Shown: positions 23,690-33,504, counted from the first letter of the stretch. The stretch: 64,000 nt of DNA from Pedobacter sp. (GCA_031119475.1 JAVHXV010000005.1:1-64000); one strand, 5' to 3'. The notes: generated from the sequence alone by a model not told the origin. Numbers and translations: made by a program.

Positions 23690-24427
23690 CTATAAGGCAA
23701 GATTATTCAGCTGTGGCTGTGAGAGGATACGCTGTAAGCGTTCCAGAGAGAGGCTTTCCTTTAGTGCATCGGCATGGCGCAGGTGGTGCATATCGCTCCC
23801 AAGAAAATCGATGCAATAGCTATCTACCAGTTCTTCTGCTACCTGTTTGGCGCCTTTACCGTAGTATCCTGTTAAAGAAATGGTATTCAGTTGAAGCAGA
23901 CAGCCGGTATCCCTGATCTGCTCATAACTTTCGATAGAATTATAATAATATGGATAACGTTCTGGATGCGCCAAAACGGGCTGATAGCCAGCGTCCTGCA
24001 TTTTGGCAATTACACTGAACAGGTTATGTGGCGCATTGATGTAGGACAGTTCGAACAACAGGTATTTCTTTTCGCCAAAAGTAAGGACTTCCTTTTTTTC
24101 GATTTTATTTTCAAATGTTTCGTCGAGGTAATATTCTGCTGCAGCATGTACGGTCAGGTCAATCTGATGTTGTTGTAACCCTGCCCGCAGCTCATCCAGT
24201 GCTTTATGAACGGTAGCTGGCGTGTTGCGAAAGTAATCGGCCATGATATGGGGGGTTGCGATCAGCTGTTTAAAGCCCAGGTCGCGAAAACGTCTGGCCA
24301 ATGCCAAAGAACTTTCCAAATTTCTAGCTCCATCATCGATTCCGGGCAAGATATGGGAGTGCATATCTGTACCTATCGTCGAAAAATTAAATTCGGGTTC
24401 TTTCTTCTTTTTGAGCCAGTCGAACAA
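23690..24427 (-). CDS. CpsB/YwqE-type tyrosine-protein phosphatase (PHP fold)
   Basis: A 245-residue PHP metallophosphatase. TDMHSHILPGIDDGA at about 20-34 gives the HxH and Asp ligands, ATPHIM and HPERYPYY supply further histidines, and GSDMHHLRH is the last motif. CpsB enzymes dephosphorylate the BY-kinase that controls capsule polymerisation, which fits the nucleotide-sugar operon. The start is a TTG at 24427: GGGAGG lies just upstream inside the end of rfbB, and the next ATG would remove the HxH motif. It begins two bases after the rfbB stop. Confidence 0.85.
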   Translation of the reverse strand: MFDWLKKKKEPEFNFSTIGTDMHSHILPGIDDGARNLESSLALARRFRDLGFKQLIATPHIMADYFRNTPATVHKALDELRAGLQQHQIDLTVHAAAEYYLDETFENKIEKKEVLTFGEKKYLLFELSYINAPHNLFSVIAKMQDAGYQPVLAHPERYPYYYNSIESYEQIRDTGCLLQLNTISLTGYYGKGAKQVAEELVDSYCIDFLGSDMHHLRHADALKESLSLERLQRILSQPQLNNLAL

Positions 24428-24429
24428 AT

Positions 24430-25482
24430 TTACCTCCCTTTATATTGATTGTCGTAGTAAGCTTGATAATTGCCCGAAGTTACATTATTTAGCCAATCTT
24501 CGTGCTGTAGATACCAATCTACGGTTTTTTCTAATCCCTCTTCAAATTGTAGGCTCGGCACCCAATCCAACTCCTGCTGCAACTTGGTCGAATCGATCGC
24601 GTAACGCAGATCGTGGCCAGCCCTATCTTTTACAAAGGTAATCAGCTTTGCAGAATCTCCCTCATTTCTATTTAACTTTTTATCCATTATCTTGCAGAGC
24701 AACTGGATCAGGTCAATGTTCTTCCACTCGTTATGCCCACCGACATTATAGGTCTCCCCACTTTTCGCCTGATGGAAAATGACATCGATCGCCCTGGCGT
24801 GGTCTTCTACCCAAAGCCAATCGCGCACATTCTCACCCTTCCCATACACTGGAACAGGCCTATTGTTTTTGATATTATTGATCGCCAGTGGAATCAGTTT
24901 TTCAGGAAAATGGTGGGATCCATAATTATTGGAACAGTTGGAGATCACCACATCTAATCCATACGTATCATGATAGGCCCTTACAAAATGGTCTGAACTG
25001 GCCTTTGATGCAGAATACGGACTATGTGGATCATACGGCGTCTGCTCCGTGAACATACCAGTTTCTCCCAATGCACCATACACTTCATCCGTACTTACGT
25101 GGTAGAAGCGTTTTTTATCATAGTCACCTTTCCAGTATTCACGTGCGGCATTCAACAGGTTAACGGTGCCAATTACGTTGGTTACGACAAACGCAATCGG
25201 GTCGGCAATGGAACGATCAACATGCGATTCGGCGGCGAGGTGGATAACGGCATCGAAATTCTCTTTTTTAAAAATATCATTGATGACCGAATGGTCGGTG
25301 ATATCTGCTTTAATGAACCGATAATTCGGCTTGTCTTCTACGTCTGTGAGATTGGCCAGGTTTCCGGCATACGTTAGTGCATCCAAGTTAACAATCTCGT
25401 AAGATGGGTATCGGTTTACAAACCTCCGTACCACATGCGAACCAATAAAGCCCGCGCCCCCCGTTATTAAAATTTTCTTCAT
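24430..25482 (-). CDS. rfbB: dTDP-glucose 4,6-dehydratase
   Basis: A 350-residue extended SDR enzyme converting dTDP-glucose to dTDP-4-keto-6-deoxyglucose. The NAD loop is ITGGAGFIGSHVVRRF at the N-terminus, the catalytic segment is STDEVYGALG, and the YxxxK motif is YSASK. The SNNYG segment and C-terminal DRAGHDLRYAID are typical of RfbB/RmlB. RmlA, C and D are not in the window. Its ATG overlaps the upstream gene stop (ATGA, 25479-25482). It is part of the six-gene nucleotide-sugar operon. Confidence 0.95.
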   Translation of the reverse strand: MKKILITGGAGFIGSHVVRRFVNRYPSYEIVNLDALTYAGNLANLTDVEDKPNYRFIKADITDHSVINDIFKKENFDAVIHLAAESHVDRSIADPIAFVVTNVIGTVNLLNAAREYWKGDYDKKRFYHVSTDEVYGALGETGMFTEQTPYDPHSPYSASKASSDHFVRAYHDTYGLDVVISNCSNNYGSHHFPEKLIPLAINNIKNNRPVPVYGKGENVRDWLWVEDHARAIDVIFHQAKSGETYNVGGHNEWKNIDLIQLLCKIMDKKLNRNEGDSAKLITFVKDRAGHDLRYAIDSTKLQQELDWVPSLQFEEGLEKTVDWYLQHEDWLNNVTSGNYQAYYDNQYKGR

Positions 25483-26048
25483 ATGATTTCTTGGGGCAAG
25501 CCCATCTCCCTCGCCATTCCCATCTTATCGCCCTGTTCTATTTTTAACAAAAGTTTATTCATCCCGGCCCGCAGATCAAATTGCAGATCTTCATGCAATT
25601 TATAGAATTTACGCAAAGTAACTAATGTAGACTTGATGAAATAAGTCCAAAAAAGATGCTCGTAGTTTTTATAGGAAGAAAAAAGTCCAGACTTAAATGT
25701 CGTAGTCGTCTGGTTGAACAAAAATATCCTAAGCTCTACATCTTCAAAATTTGCTTTAGTCACCTTGAGGTTGTGATTTACTGCCTTGGCCAATTTACGC
25801 AAATTGATCAAAATATCTTTTGGATTTTCTTTTCTTTCTGATTTTAATCTTTCCATTGTCGACACAATCAGCGCCTTGATCTCTTCAACACGGTCGCGCA
25901 GGTGGCTTTCATCTTCTAAAAGCGTAAAATGCAAGTGTTCGGTCAGGATTTTGTCTTTTGCGATCAGCCGAAGGAGCAATTTATCTTTCTCTTTTGGCGG
26001 CAGCGCCAGAATTTCCTGTTTTAAGTCTTTATGCTCACTTAATTTCAT
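25479..26048 (-). CDS. Hypothetical protein inside the nucleotide-sugar operon
   Basis: A 189-residue, hydrophilic, mainly helical protein that I do not recognise. It has no signal peptide and no enzyme motif (starts MKLSEHKDLKQEILALPP, then LLLRLIAKDKIL). ATG 26048 is preceded by TTGGAGCAG, a usable ribosome site; a TTG nine bases earlier is rejected. It overlaps rfbB by ATGA, and galE ends 24 bases before it, so it is surely cotranscribed. A regulatory or scaffolding role in polysaccharide synthesis is possible but unproven. Confidence 0.75.
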   Translation of the reverse strand: MKLSEHKDLKQEILALPPKEKDKLLLRLIAKDKILTEHLHFTLLEDESHLRDRVEEIKALIVSTMERLKSERKENPKDILINLRKLAKAVNHNLKVTKANFEDVELRIFLFNQTTTTFKSGLFSSYKNYEHLFWTYFIKSTLVTLRKFYKLHEDLQFDLRAGMNKLLLKIEQGDKMGMAREMGLPQEII

Positions 26049-26072
26049 CTGCTCCAATCTTGCCCAAAATGC

Positions 26073-27092
26073 CTAAAACGGATTGGCTTTCAGGTATTTT
26101 TCCCATTTCCATGCAGAACGCATCATTTCATCGACGCCCAATGCTGCCTTCCATCCCAGTTCCCTTGCCGCTTTGGACACATCACCATAGACCTGTTCTA
26201 CATCACCTTCCCTTCTTGGCCCTATGACATAATTTAGCTTCTGGCCGGTAGAATTTTCGAAGGCATGGATAATTTCCAAGACCGAAGATCCTTTTCCCGT
26301 ACCGATATTAAAAATCTCATAGTTGGATGCCATCTCCGAATCGAGCTTCTTCAGTGCAGCCACATGGGCTTTAGCCAGGTCAACTACGTGGATGTAATCC
26401 CTGATTGCAGAACCATCTGGCGTACGGTAATCATCACCAAAAACGGTAATCTGTCCTCGTTTTCCAATGGCCGACTGTGTAATAAATGGAACCAGGTTTT
26501 GTGGAACGCCGATGGGCAGTTCGCCGATCAGTGCTGAACTGTGCGCGCCAACCGGATTAAAATAGCGCAGCGTAATGACCTTCAACAATGGGTTAACGGC
26601 GCAGCTATCGCGCAATATCTCTTCAGAAATCTGTTTGGTATTGCCGTAGGGCGATTCTGCCGATTGAACCGGCGCTGCCTCCGTTACCGGAAGTTCGGTT
26701 GGCTGCCCGTACACCGTGCAGGATGAAGAGAAAACCAGTTTAATGTGATGATTGAATGCATTTAGGATGTTGACCAGCGAAAAAAGGTTGTTCCGGTAGT
26801 ACTTTAAGGGCTGTTGGACCGATTCGCCTACCGCCTTGAATGCAGCAAAATGGATGATTCCGGTAATATCCCGATGATCGGCAGCAAATGCCTGCACCGC
26901 AGCTTCATTGCAAAGGTCAAGCTGAACCAGTTCAGGACGTTTGGCCGTAATTTTCTCAATCTGTGTTAAAATCTTGGGATCTGAGTTGGAGAAATCATCA
27001 ATGATCACCACCTCATATCCTGCATTGTATAGCTCAACAACGGTATGCGAACCGATATATCCGGCTCCACCTGTAACCAGAATTTTTTCCAT
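26073..27092 (-). CDS. galE: UDP-glucose 4-epimerase
   Basis: A 339-residue SDR epimerase interconverting UDP-glucose and UDP-galactose. It has the NAD loop VTGGAGYIGSHTVVEL, then FAAFKAVGESVQQPLKYY, the SSSCTVYG catalytic segment, and YGNTK as YxxxK. YRTPDGSAIRDYIHVVDLA is a strong GalE signature. Start ATG 27092, overlapping the uxs stop by one base. Confidence 0.94.
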   Translation of the reverse strand: MEKILVTGGAGYIGSHTVVELYNAGYEVVIIDDFSNSDPKILTQIEKITAKRPELVQLDLCNEAAVQAFAADHRDITGIIHFAAFKAVGESVQQPLKYYRNNLFSLVNILNAFNHHIKLVFSSSCTVYGQPTELPVTEAAPVQSAESPYGNTKQISEEILRDSCAVNPLLKVITLRYFNPVGAHSSALIGELPIGVPQNLVPFITQSAIGKRGQITVFGDDYRTPDGSAIRDYIHVVDLAKAHVAALKKLDSEMASNYEIFNIGTGKGSSVLEIIHAFENSTGQKLNYVIGPRREGDVEQVYGDVSKAARELGWKAALGVDEMMRSAWKWEKYLKANPF

Positions 27093-28081
27093 TATCTGTT
27101 ATAATCGTTAAAATCCTTATGTGCTTTGGCCACTAAGGCCTCTTTGGGCAGAGATTTAAAATAGGCATAGGTAATCTTTAACCCTTCGGCCCTGTTCACT
27201 TTGGGTTCCCACCCCAATATTTCCTTGGCTTTTGTAATGTCCGGCCTGCGCTGCTTCGGGTCGTCAGTTGGCAAAGGTTGGCAAACAATCTTTTGGCTGG
27301 TACCTGTCAACTTGATGATTTCTTCGGCAAAATCCATCATGGTAATCTCGTCTGGATTGCCAATGTTGACCGGACCTGCATAATCACTGAACAGCAATCG
27401 GTAAATTCCTTCTACCAGGTCGTCTACATAGCAGAAAGACCTGGTCTGACTGCCATCACCAAAAACTGTCAGATCTTCTCCCCTTAAGGCCTGCCCGATG
27501 AAGGCGGGCAGCACACGGCCATCATTTAGGCGCATGCGCGGACCATAGGTGTTAAAAATCCTCACAATCCTGGTTTCCAGGCCATGAAAGGTATGGTAGG
27601 CCATGGTCATGGCTTCCTGAAAACGCTTGGCTTCATCATATACACCCCTCGGACCTACAGGGTTAACATTTCCCCAGTATTCTTCTGGTTGCGGATTAAC
27701 GGTTGGGTCGCCATAAACCTCAGAAGTAGAGGCAATCAACAGTCTTGCTTTCTTATTCTTGGCCAATCCCAACAGGTTATGGATGCCCAAAGATCCTACT
27801 TTAAGGGTCTGGATTGGGATTTTAAGGTAATCTATCGGACTTGCAGGAGAGGCAAAGTGCAAGATATAATCTAGATCTCCAGGTACGTAAACAAATTTTG
27901 AAACATCGTGGTGATAGAATTCGAACTGCTCCAATTTAAAGAGATGCTCAATATTTTGTAAATCTCCTGTAATGAGGTTGTCCATTGCTATGACATGGAA
28001 ACCTTCCTTGATGAAGCGATCGCAAAGGTGGGAGCCCAGAAATCCGGCAGCTCCGGTGATCAGCACACGTTTCCGTTTCAT
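27092..28081 (-). CDS. UDP-glucuronate decarboxylase (UDP-xylose synthase)
   Basis: A 329-residue SDR enzyme converting UDP-glucuronate to UDP-xylose. It has [38 protein letters not shown], the [10 protein letters not shown] segment with a catalytic Thr/Ser-Glu, and YDEAKR as Yxxx[17 protein letters not shown] is typical of UXS. Its substrate is the product of the Ugd gene just upstream, with which it overlaps by ATGA (28078-28081). Confidence 0.93.
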   Translation of the reverse strand: MKRKRVLITGAAGFLGSHLCDRFIKEGFHVIAMDNLITGDLQNIEHLFKLEQFEFYHHDVSKFVYVPGDLDYILHFASPASPIDYLKIPIQTLKVGSLGIHNLLGLAKNKKARLLIASTSEVYGDPTVNPQPEEYWGNVNPVGPRGVYDEAKRFQEAMTMAYHTFHGLETRIVRIFNTYGPRMRLNDGRVLPAFIGQALRGEDLTVFGDGSQTRSFCYVDDLVEGIYRLLFSDYAGPVNIGNPDEITMMDFAEEIIKLTGTSQKIVCQPLPTDDPKQRRPDITKAKEILGWEPKVNRAEGLKITYAYFKSLPKEALVAKAHKDFNDYNR

Positions 28082-29391
28082 TGACCTATCAATTTTCGTC
28101 CAATACTGTTATAATAATACCCCAAGTCGATCATCTTTTGGAGATCGAAAAGGTTTCTTCCATCAAAGATGACCTTATTGCGAAGTAGGTCTTCCATTCT
28201 TTCAAAATCTGGGTTTCTGAATACAGACCATTCTGTAGCAATCAACAAGGCATCGGCGCCATCAAGCACGTCATATTGGTTTTCGGCATAACTTACCTTA
28301 TCGCCAATCAGCTGTTTTACGTTTTGCGCGGCCTCTGGATCAAATACAGAAACCGTTGCACCATGTTTGACCAATTCATCGATGATGTACAAAGCCGGTG
28401 CTTCACGGATGTCGTCTGTTTCTGGCTTAAATGCCAAGCCCCATAGTGCAAAATGTTTGCCATTTATGTTTTGCTTAAAATATTGGAGTACTTTATCGAC
28501 CAAAATGGTTTTTTGCTTTTCATTGACCTGCATTACAGCTTTCAGGATCTGAAAATTGTAATCGTGCGTTTCAGCCGCAATGGAGAGCGCCTGTACATCT
28601 TTTGGAAAACAGCTTCCGCCATACCCTATTCCAGGAAAAAGGAACCTCTTGCCAATTCGGTCATCTGAACCGATGCCCCTTCGGACCGCATCCACGTCGG
28701 CACCCACAATTTCGCAAAGGTTTGCAATTTCGTTCATGAACGTGATTTTGGTGGCCAAAAATGAATTGGCTGCATATTTCGTCAATTCAGACGAGCGCTC
28801 GTCCATGAAGAAGATCGGATTGCCCTGTCTTACATAAGGCGCATATAGCTCTGTCATTAACTTTTGGGCCTTTTCGCTACGCGTACCTACCACTACACGG
28901 TCTGGCTTCATGAAATCGTCAACAGCTACACCTTCCCTTAAAAATTCGGGGTTGGATACCACGTCGATCTCTACGTCCGTGTTCGCTTGGAAAACGGCCT
29001 GCACTTTATCGGCGGTACCTACCGGAACTGTAGATTTATTGACGATTACCTTATATTCCTTTACCAATTGTGAGATGTCTTTGGCCGCGCCAAGGATATA
29101 GGAAAGGTCTGCAGCGCCATCTCCCCCTGGAGGAGTGGGCAAAGCCATGAAGATGATCTGCGATTCGCCGACTGCATGGGCAAGATCAGTAGTAAACGAC
29201 AGACGTCCTTGTGCAATGTTGCGGTGAAACAGTACATCAAGCCCGGGTTCATAAATCGGAACCTCGCCCTCGATCATCTTTTTTACTTTTGTTTCATTAA
29301 TATCTACACAAATGACATCGTTTCCAGTTTCTGCTAGGCAAGTACCTGTGACCAAGCCAACATATCCTGTTCCAATTACAGCTATCTTCAT
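28078..29391 (-). CDS. ugd: UDP-glucose 6-dehydrogenase
   Basis: A 437-residue enzyme oxidising UDP-glucose to UDP-glucuronate with 2 NAD+. It has the NAD loop [19 protein letters not shown] and the catalytic Cys in [17 protein letters not shown]-terminal [17 protein letters not shown] is diagnostic. Start ATG 29391. It is the first gene of the operon ugd-uxs-galE-unknown-rfbB-cpsB. A perfect palindrome at 29421-29439 sits 30 bases upstream, shared with divergent waaA. Confidence 0.96.
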   Translation of the reverse strand: MKIAVIGTGYVGLVTGTCLAETGNDVICVDINETKVKKMIEGEVPIYEPGLDVLFHRNIAQGRLSFTTDLAHAVGESQIIFMALPTPPGGDGAADLSYILGAAKDISQLVKEYKVIVNKSTVPVGTADKVQAVFQANTDVEIDVVSNPEFLREGVAVDDFMKPDRVVVGTRSEKAQKLMTELYAPYVRQGNPIFFMDERSSELTKYAANSFLATKITFMNEIANLCEIVGADVDAVRRGIGSDDRIGKRFLFPGIGYGGSCFPKDVQALSIAAETHDYNFQILKAVMQVNEKQKTILVDKVLQYFKQNINGKHFALWGLAFKPETDDIREAPALYIIDELVKHGATVSVFDPEAAQNVKQLIGDKVSYAENQYDVLDGADALLIATEWSVFRNPDFERMEDLLRNKVIFDGRNLFDLQKMIDLGYYYNSIGRKLIGQ

Positions 29392-29420
29392 ATGGAGTTG
29401 AAGGTTTTAAAATTATTCGT

Positions 29421-29439
29421 TTATCTTCGACGAAGATAA
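29421..29439. promoter_or_regulatory. Palindrome between divergent ugd and waaA
   Basis: TTATCTTCG-A-CGAAGATAA, two perfect 9-base arms around one base, lies 30 bases from the ugd ATG and 15 from the waaA ATG. Both strands read TATCTTCG, one base from the -7 consensus TAnnTTTG. It could be back-to-back promoters, an operator for a dimeric regulator, or both. Confidence 0.55.
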
Positions 29440-29453
29440 GAAATAAGACGCAA

Positions 29454-30698
29454 ATGCTTTGGATTTATAATATAGGGATTGCATTTTATGGTGCACTCTT
29501 AAAAATTGTTTCTATTTTTAACAGCAAGGCCAAATTATTTGTAGCAGGAAGGAAAAATATTTTTGAGCACATTGCCCAGGCCATTGATCCTTCACAGCGC
29601 CCAATATGGTTCCATTTTGCTTCTTTGGGCGAATTTGAGCAGGGCCGTCCGGTGCTGGAACAATACAGATCTATCCATGCTGACACACGGATCGTAGTTA
29701 CTTTCTTTTCTCCTTCTGGCTATGAAATCAGGAAAAACTATGCCTTGGCGAACGTATTTTACCTGCCATTGGATACCGCAGCAAATGCGAAAAGATTTAT
29801 CGAGCTGGTTAATCCGGCATTCGCGGTTTTTACCAAATATGAGTTCTGGTACCATTATTTCAAAGTCCTGCATCAAAAGCAGATCCCACTGTATCTCATT
29901 TCAGGCATTTTCAGGCCCAATCAGCTCTTTTTCAAATGGCATGGTGGCTTTTATCGGGAGATTCTTGGTTATGTAAGCCATTTCTTCGTGCAGAATGAGC
30001 AGAGCGAGCAATTGCTCCACAAGATTGGCTTTGATAACGTAACGGTTAGTGGCGACACCCGCTTTGACCGTGTGTTTGAAAATGCCCAAAACCCAAAGCA
30101 ATGGCCAGAAATTGCTGCTTTTTGCGGAGAGAGCCCAGTCTTTATAGCGGGCAGTACCTGGCCTGCCGACGAAAAGCTGATCGCCAACCTAGTTGTAGCT
30201 TATCCGGATTGGAAGTTGATCATTGCTCCCCATGAAATTGGTGCAGACCATGTTGAGGAAATCGAGCAGCTCTTTCCAACGGCCATCAAATTTTCATCAC
30301 TTAGCGGACAGCTTTCTGCCTATGGCGAGCCTTTAGGCATACCTGTCACAGCTGATGCCGGGCCACAGACCCTGATCATCGACAATATCGGCATGTTATC
30401 ATCCCTATATCCTTACGCTAAATTGGCTTATATCGGTGGAGGTTTTGGTGCCGGGATCCACAATACCTTAGAGGCGGCAGCTTTTGGCCTTTCGGTTATA
30501 TTTGGGCCCAACTATAAAAAATTCCAGGAAGCAAAGGACCTGATTGCCATAGGTGCCGCGAAAAGTATCGTGAATGCTCAGGAACTGACCCATGCCTTCG
30601 AACAATTTAAAGATAATCGTCAGGCAGCTGAAACCGCAAAAGCATATGTTTCAAAAAAGAAGGGGGCAACGCCAATGATCTTGTCCAAAATTGCCTAA
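29454..30698 (+). CDS. waaA: Kdo transferase
   Basis: A 414-residue inner-membrane glycosyltransferase that adds Kdo to lipid A precursor. It has an N-terminal membrane-associated helix, then WFHFASLGEFEQGRPVLE with the catalytic Glu of the family. YEFWYHYFKVL, GDTRFDRV and the C-terminal GGGFGAGIHNTLEAAAFG are WaaA motifs. Start ATG 29454, divergent from ugd. Its last 4 bases overlap the end of convergent hemH, with no room for a separate terminator. Confidence 0.95.
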   Translation: MLWIYNIGIAFYGALLKIVSIFNSKAKLFVAGRKNIFEHIAQAIDPSQRPIWFHFASLGEFEQGRPVLEQYRSIHADTRIVVTFFSPSGYEIRKNYALANVFYLPLDTAANAKRFIELVNPAFAVFTKYEFWYHYFKVLHQKQIPLYLISGIFRPNQLFFKWHGGFYREILGYVSHFFVQNEQSEQLLHKIGFDNVTVSGDTRFDRVFENAQNPKQWPEIAAFCGESPVFIAGSTWPADEKLIANLVVAYPDWKLIIAPHEIGADHVEEIEQLFPTAIKFSSLSGQLSAYGEPLGIPVTADAGPQTLIIDNIGMLSSLYPYAKLAYIGGGFGAGIHNTLEAAAFGLSVIFGPNYKKFQEAKDLIAIGAAKSIVNAQELTHAFEQFKDNRQAAETAKAYVSKKKGATPMILSKIA

Positions 30699-31708
30699 GC
30701 CGTAGCCATTTCCGCCAATGCGGTAATAAATTTTGGATGATCGTTCAAACTTTCGACCAATTGCACATGCTCACCACCCAGGCTCCTAAATTCTTCGTGG
30801 TATTCTACCGTAATTTCGTACAAAGTCTCTAGGCAGTCGGCCACAAAAGCCGGACTGAAAACCAACAGCCGCTTCTTGCCTTCTGCGGCCAGCTTTTTCA
30901 GCACATCTGTGGTATAGGGCTGCACCCAGGGCTCCTTGCCCAATCTAGACTGGAAGCAGACCGTATATTTTTCTCTTGGCAGGCCGAGTTCTTTCGCAAG
31001 CAGACGGGCGGTATCATGGCCTTGTGCCGAATAGCAAAATTTATTGGTATCATTTAAGCTGTCACAGCAATTCTCCACTTTTAGGCAATAATTGCCAGTG
31101 TGGTCGCATTTTAACAGTTGCCTTTCTGGTAAGCCATGGAAGCTAAAGAGCACATGATCATAGCTTTGGATATCGTGCTTTCTGGCGTTTTCGGCAAATA
31201 CTTCGATCATCTGCCGATTATTATGGAAAGAATTGACAAAGGAGACTGGAGGAATGGTAGGCCATTTTGAAACGAGCTCCATCACCAACTGGATGACCGA
31301 ACCCGTACTCGCGGAAGCATATTGCGGAAACAAGGGAATAACCTTGATCGATTCGACCAGATTCGCCTTTAGCTTTTGCAGTGCATTTTCAATGGATGGA
31401 TGTTGATAGCGCATGGCCAATTCTACCTGATAATCCGTTCCCAAATGTTCCTGCAGCAACTGGGCCTGGATTTTACTGTAATGGAGCAATGGCGAGCCTT
31501 TCTCGCTCCAGATTTCACGATAAAGTTTGGCCGTTTTTGGACTCCTGAAGGGAACGATGATTCCTTTTACCAATAGCGTACGGTTAAATTTAGGAATGTC
31601 GATCACCCGTTCATCCATCAAAAACTGGTCGAGATAACGTTTTACGGCAGGCACGTCTGGATGATCTGGTGTACCTAAATTTACTAATAGAATTCCCTTT
31701 TTGCTCAT
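30695..31708 (-). CDS. hemH: Ferrochelatase
   Basis: A 337-residue enzyme inserting Fe2+ into protoporphyrin IX (or coproporphyrin III). KKGILLVNLGTP opens the fold. The catalytic His is in LFSFHGLPER and the Glu in CLETLYEI. The Cys-rich insert CDHTGNYCLKVENCCDS could be a metal site. Start ATG 31708. A -7 box TATATTTG lies at 31763-31756, 47 bases upstream. Confidence 0.95.
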   Translation of the reverse strand: MSKKGILLVNLGTPDHPDVPAVKRYLDQFLMDERVIDIPKFNRTLLVKGIIVPFRSPKTAKLYREIWSEKGSPLLHYSKIQAQLLQEHLGTDYQVELAMRYQHPSIENALQKLKANLVESIKVIPLFPQYASASTGSVIQLVMELVSKWPTIPPVSFVNSFHNNRQMIEVFAENARKHDIQSYDHVLFSFHGLPERQLLKCDHTGNYCLKVENCCDSLNDTNKFCYSAQGHDTARLLAKELGLPREKYTVCFQSRLGKEPWVQPYTTDVLKKLAAEGKKRLLVFSPAFVADCLETLYEITVEYHEEFRSLGGEHVQLVESLNDHPKFITALAEMATA

Positions 31709-31755
31709 GTTGTGCGATAGCGGATAACGGTTGATCGTTTGCGCATAATCAGCGG

Positions 31756-31763
31756 CAAATATA
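31756..31763 (-). promoter_or_regulatory. -7 box before hemH
   Basis: TATATTTG on the minus strand matches TAnnTTTG; the -33 position reads TTA instead of TTG. Confidence 0.45.
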
Positions 31764-31864
31764 CGTTAAGCTTAAATTTCTTTAAAGTATGGATTTGGCC
31801 TTTCTTCATGCAAAGTCAATAATTACTTTTTGATGATGGAACAAGGCATGCTTAGGCGCATGCA

Positions 31865-32713
31865 TTAATAAGATTCCAATTGGGATTTTACCTTTTCCAT
31901 GAGCCACATGGGCGTAGATGTTGCTCCACAGATCCCTACCTTATCACTGGGAGCAAACCAGGAAGGGTCGAGTTCCTCTACATTGGAGATGAAGAAAGAT
32001 TGCGGATTATATTTTTTACAGACATCATATAAAACTTTTCCATTGGAAGATTTCTTGCCAGAAACGAAAATAATCTTATCAAAATCTGAAACAAATTTTT
32101 CGAGTTCCTCATATCGGTTAGACACCTGGCGACAGATCGTATCATTTGCCTTCACATCATATCCCCGATTGAGCAGTTCATCCTTGATCTGGTAAAATTT
32201 GTCAGTACTTTTTGTGGTCTGGCTATAAAGGGTAAACTTATTGGGCAATTCCAGTTCATCCAGTTCCGCAAGGTCCTGAAAAACAATCGCCTTGCCATCT
32301 GTCTGACCTTGAAGACCGATTACTTCCGCATGGCCATGCTTGCCAAAAATGAGGATCTGCTCCTGATCATCATGCGAGTTTTTGATCCGGTTCTGCAATT
32401 TCAGTACGACTGGACAGGAGGCATCGATCAAGGTCAGGTTGTTGGCCAATGCCAATTCATAGGTTGATGGAGCTTCGCCATGCGCCCTGATCAAAACTTT
32501 TTCGTTCGAAAGTCTCTGTAGTTGCTCATGGTCGATGATGCGCAGGCCTTTGGCCCTCAAGCGCTCTACCTCTTCGTCGTTATGCACAATATCGCCCAAA
32601 CAATACAGGTAATCTTCATGATCCAGGATATCTTCTGCCATGTCGATCGCATACACCACCCCAAAACAAAACCCCGAAGATTTATCAATCGTTACGTTGA
32701 GCTCCAATGCCAT
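31865..32713 (-). CDS. ispH: 4-hydroxy-3-methylbut-2-enyl diphosphate reductase
   Basis: A 282-residue Fe-S enzyme, last step of the MEP isoprenoid pathway. The cluster-ligand cysteines are in SGFCFGV, DASCPVV and NDTICRQV, and SGKKSSNGKVLYD and GATSTP are also typical. ATG 32713 gives the usual length. A longer frame to 32800 begins in low-complexity repeat and is rejected. A -7 box TATCTTTG ends only four bases before the ATG, so the mRNA may be leaderless. Confidence 0.95.
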   Translation of the reverse strand: MALELNVTIDKSSGFCFGVVYAIDMAEDILDHEDYLYCLGDIVHNDEEVERLRAKGLRIIDHEQLQRLSNEKVLIRAHGEAPSTYELALANNLTLIDASCPVVLKLQNRIKNSHDDQEQILIFGKHGHAEVIGLQGQTDGKAIVFQDLAELDELELPNKFTLYSQTTKSTDKFYQIKDELLNRGYDVKANDTICRQVSNRYEELEKFVSDFDKIIFVSGKKSSNGKVLYDVCKKYNPQSFFISNVEELDPSWFAPSDKVGICGATSTPMWLMEKVKSQLESY

Positions 32714-32717
32714 AATA

Positions 32718-32725
32718 CAAAGATA
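32718..32725 (-). promoter_or_regulatory. -7 box abutting the ispH start (possible leaderless mRNA)
   Basis: TATCTTTG on the minus strand with TATT before ATG. Transcription would begin at about the A of the ATG. No clear -33 element at the normal distance. Confidence 0.45.
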
Positions 32726-32734
32726 CTGAAAAGT

Positions 32735-32890
<156 letters not shown>

Positions 32891-32891
32891 C

Positions 32892-33401
32892 CTAGCTCAA
32901 ATACACCCGGTCTTCTTCTCCCGGTACATCCATCACCACATCTACATGTTCTTTGAGGATGGTAGAAAGTTCCAGTCCTACAAAATCGGTTGCAATGGGG
33001 AAAATCTTGTGGCTTCGGTCTACCAGTACTACGGTCCTGATTTTTTTATGCGGGGTATTGAGAAAAACACCCAGGCCATAGGCCAAGGTCTTGCCACTGT
33101 TGAGCACGTCATCCACCAAAATAATGACCTTATTTCTCCAATCCTTTTCAGAAAGGTCAGTTTTGGCCACCAGTTTGCTGTTCTGTTTCTCCAGGTCGAT
33201 CCGCAATAGCAGCACATTAAAAGCGGCAATTTCTTGCAATACTTTCTGGAGCCGCTTGGCGAGCTTGTAGCCCCGGTCCCATATTCCCGCCAGTACGATT
33301 TCCTTTTCATCCAGGTTGTCTTCCAAAATCTGGTAGGCAATCCTATTGATCTTTTGTTCGATTTGGGCTTTATCTAAGATGAGGACTTGTGTTTCTGGCA
33401 T
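32892..33401 (-). CDS. Phosphoribosyltransferase, PyrR-like
   Basis: A 169-residue type I PRTase. The PRPP-binding motif VIILVDDVLNSGKT is at about 91-104, and the flanking pattern (LAGIWDRGYKLAKRL, RTVVLVDRSHKIFPI) is that of PyrR, which is both an RNA-binding attenuator and a weak uracil PRTase. No pyr gene is adjacent, so the regulatory role is uncertain. Start ATG 33401. Confidence 0.82.
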   Translation of the reverse strand: MPETQVLILDKAQIEQKINRIAYQILEDNLDEKEIVLAGIWDRGYKLAKRLQKVLQEIAAFNVLLLRIDLEKQNSKLVAKTDLSEKDWRNKVIILVDDVLNSGKTLAYGLGVFLNTPHKKIRTVVLVDRSHKIFPIATDFVGLELSTILKEHVDVVMDVPGEEDRVYLS

Positions 33402-33480
33402 GCCGGTGCAATTTATACCTTACAAAAGAACGATTTTAAGGCTCAAATTCAAACACAAAAAAATAATTTGGATTTGCTGC

Positions 33481-33504
33481 AACGTTTGCAGGGGTGCTGG
33501 CGTC
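33481..33504 (+). promoter_or_regulatory. Candidate ECF-sigma promoter of the head-GIN gene
   Basis: AAC at 33481-33483 (context TGCAACGTT), 17 bases, then CGTC at 33501-33504 (CGTCTAA). AAC-N17-CGTC is a common ECF promoter layout and differs from the TAnnTTTG type seen elsewhere in the window. The gene start follows at 33533. Confidence 0.4.
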
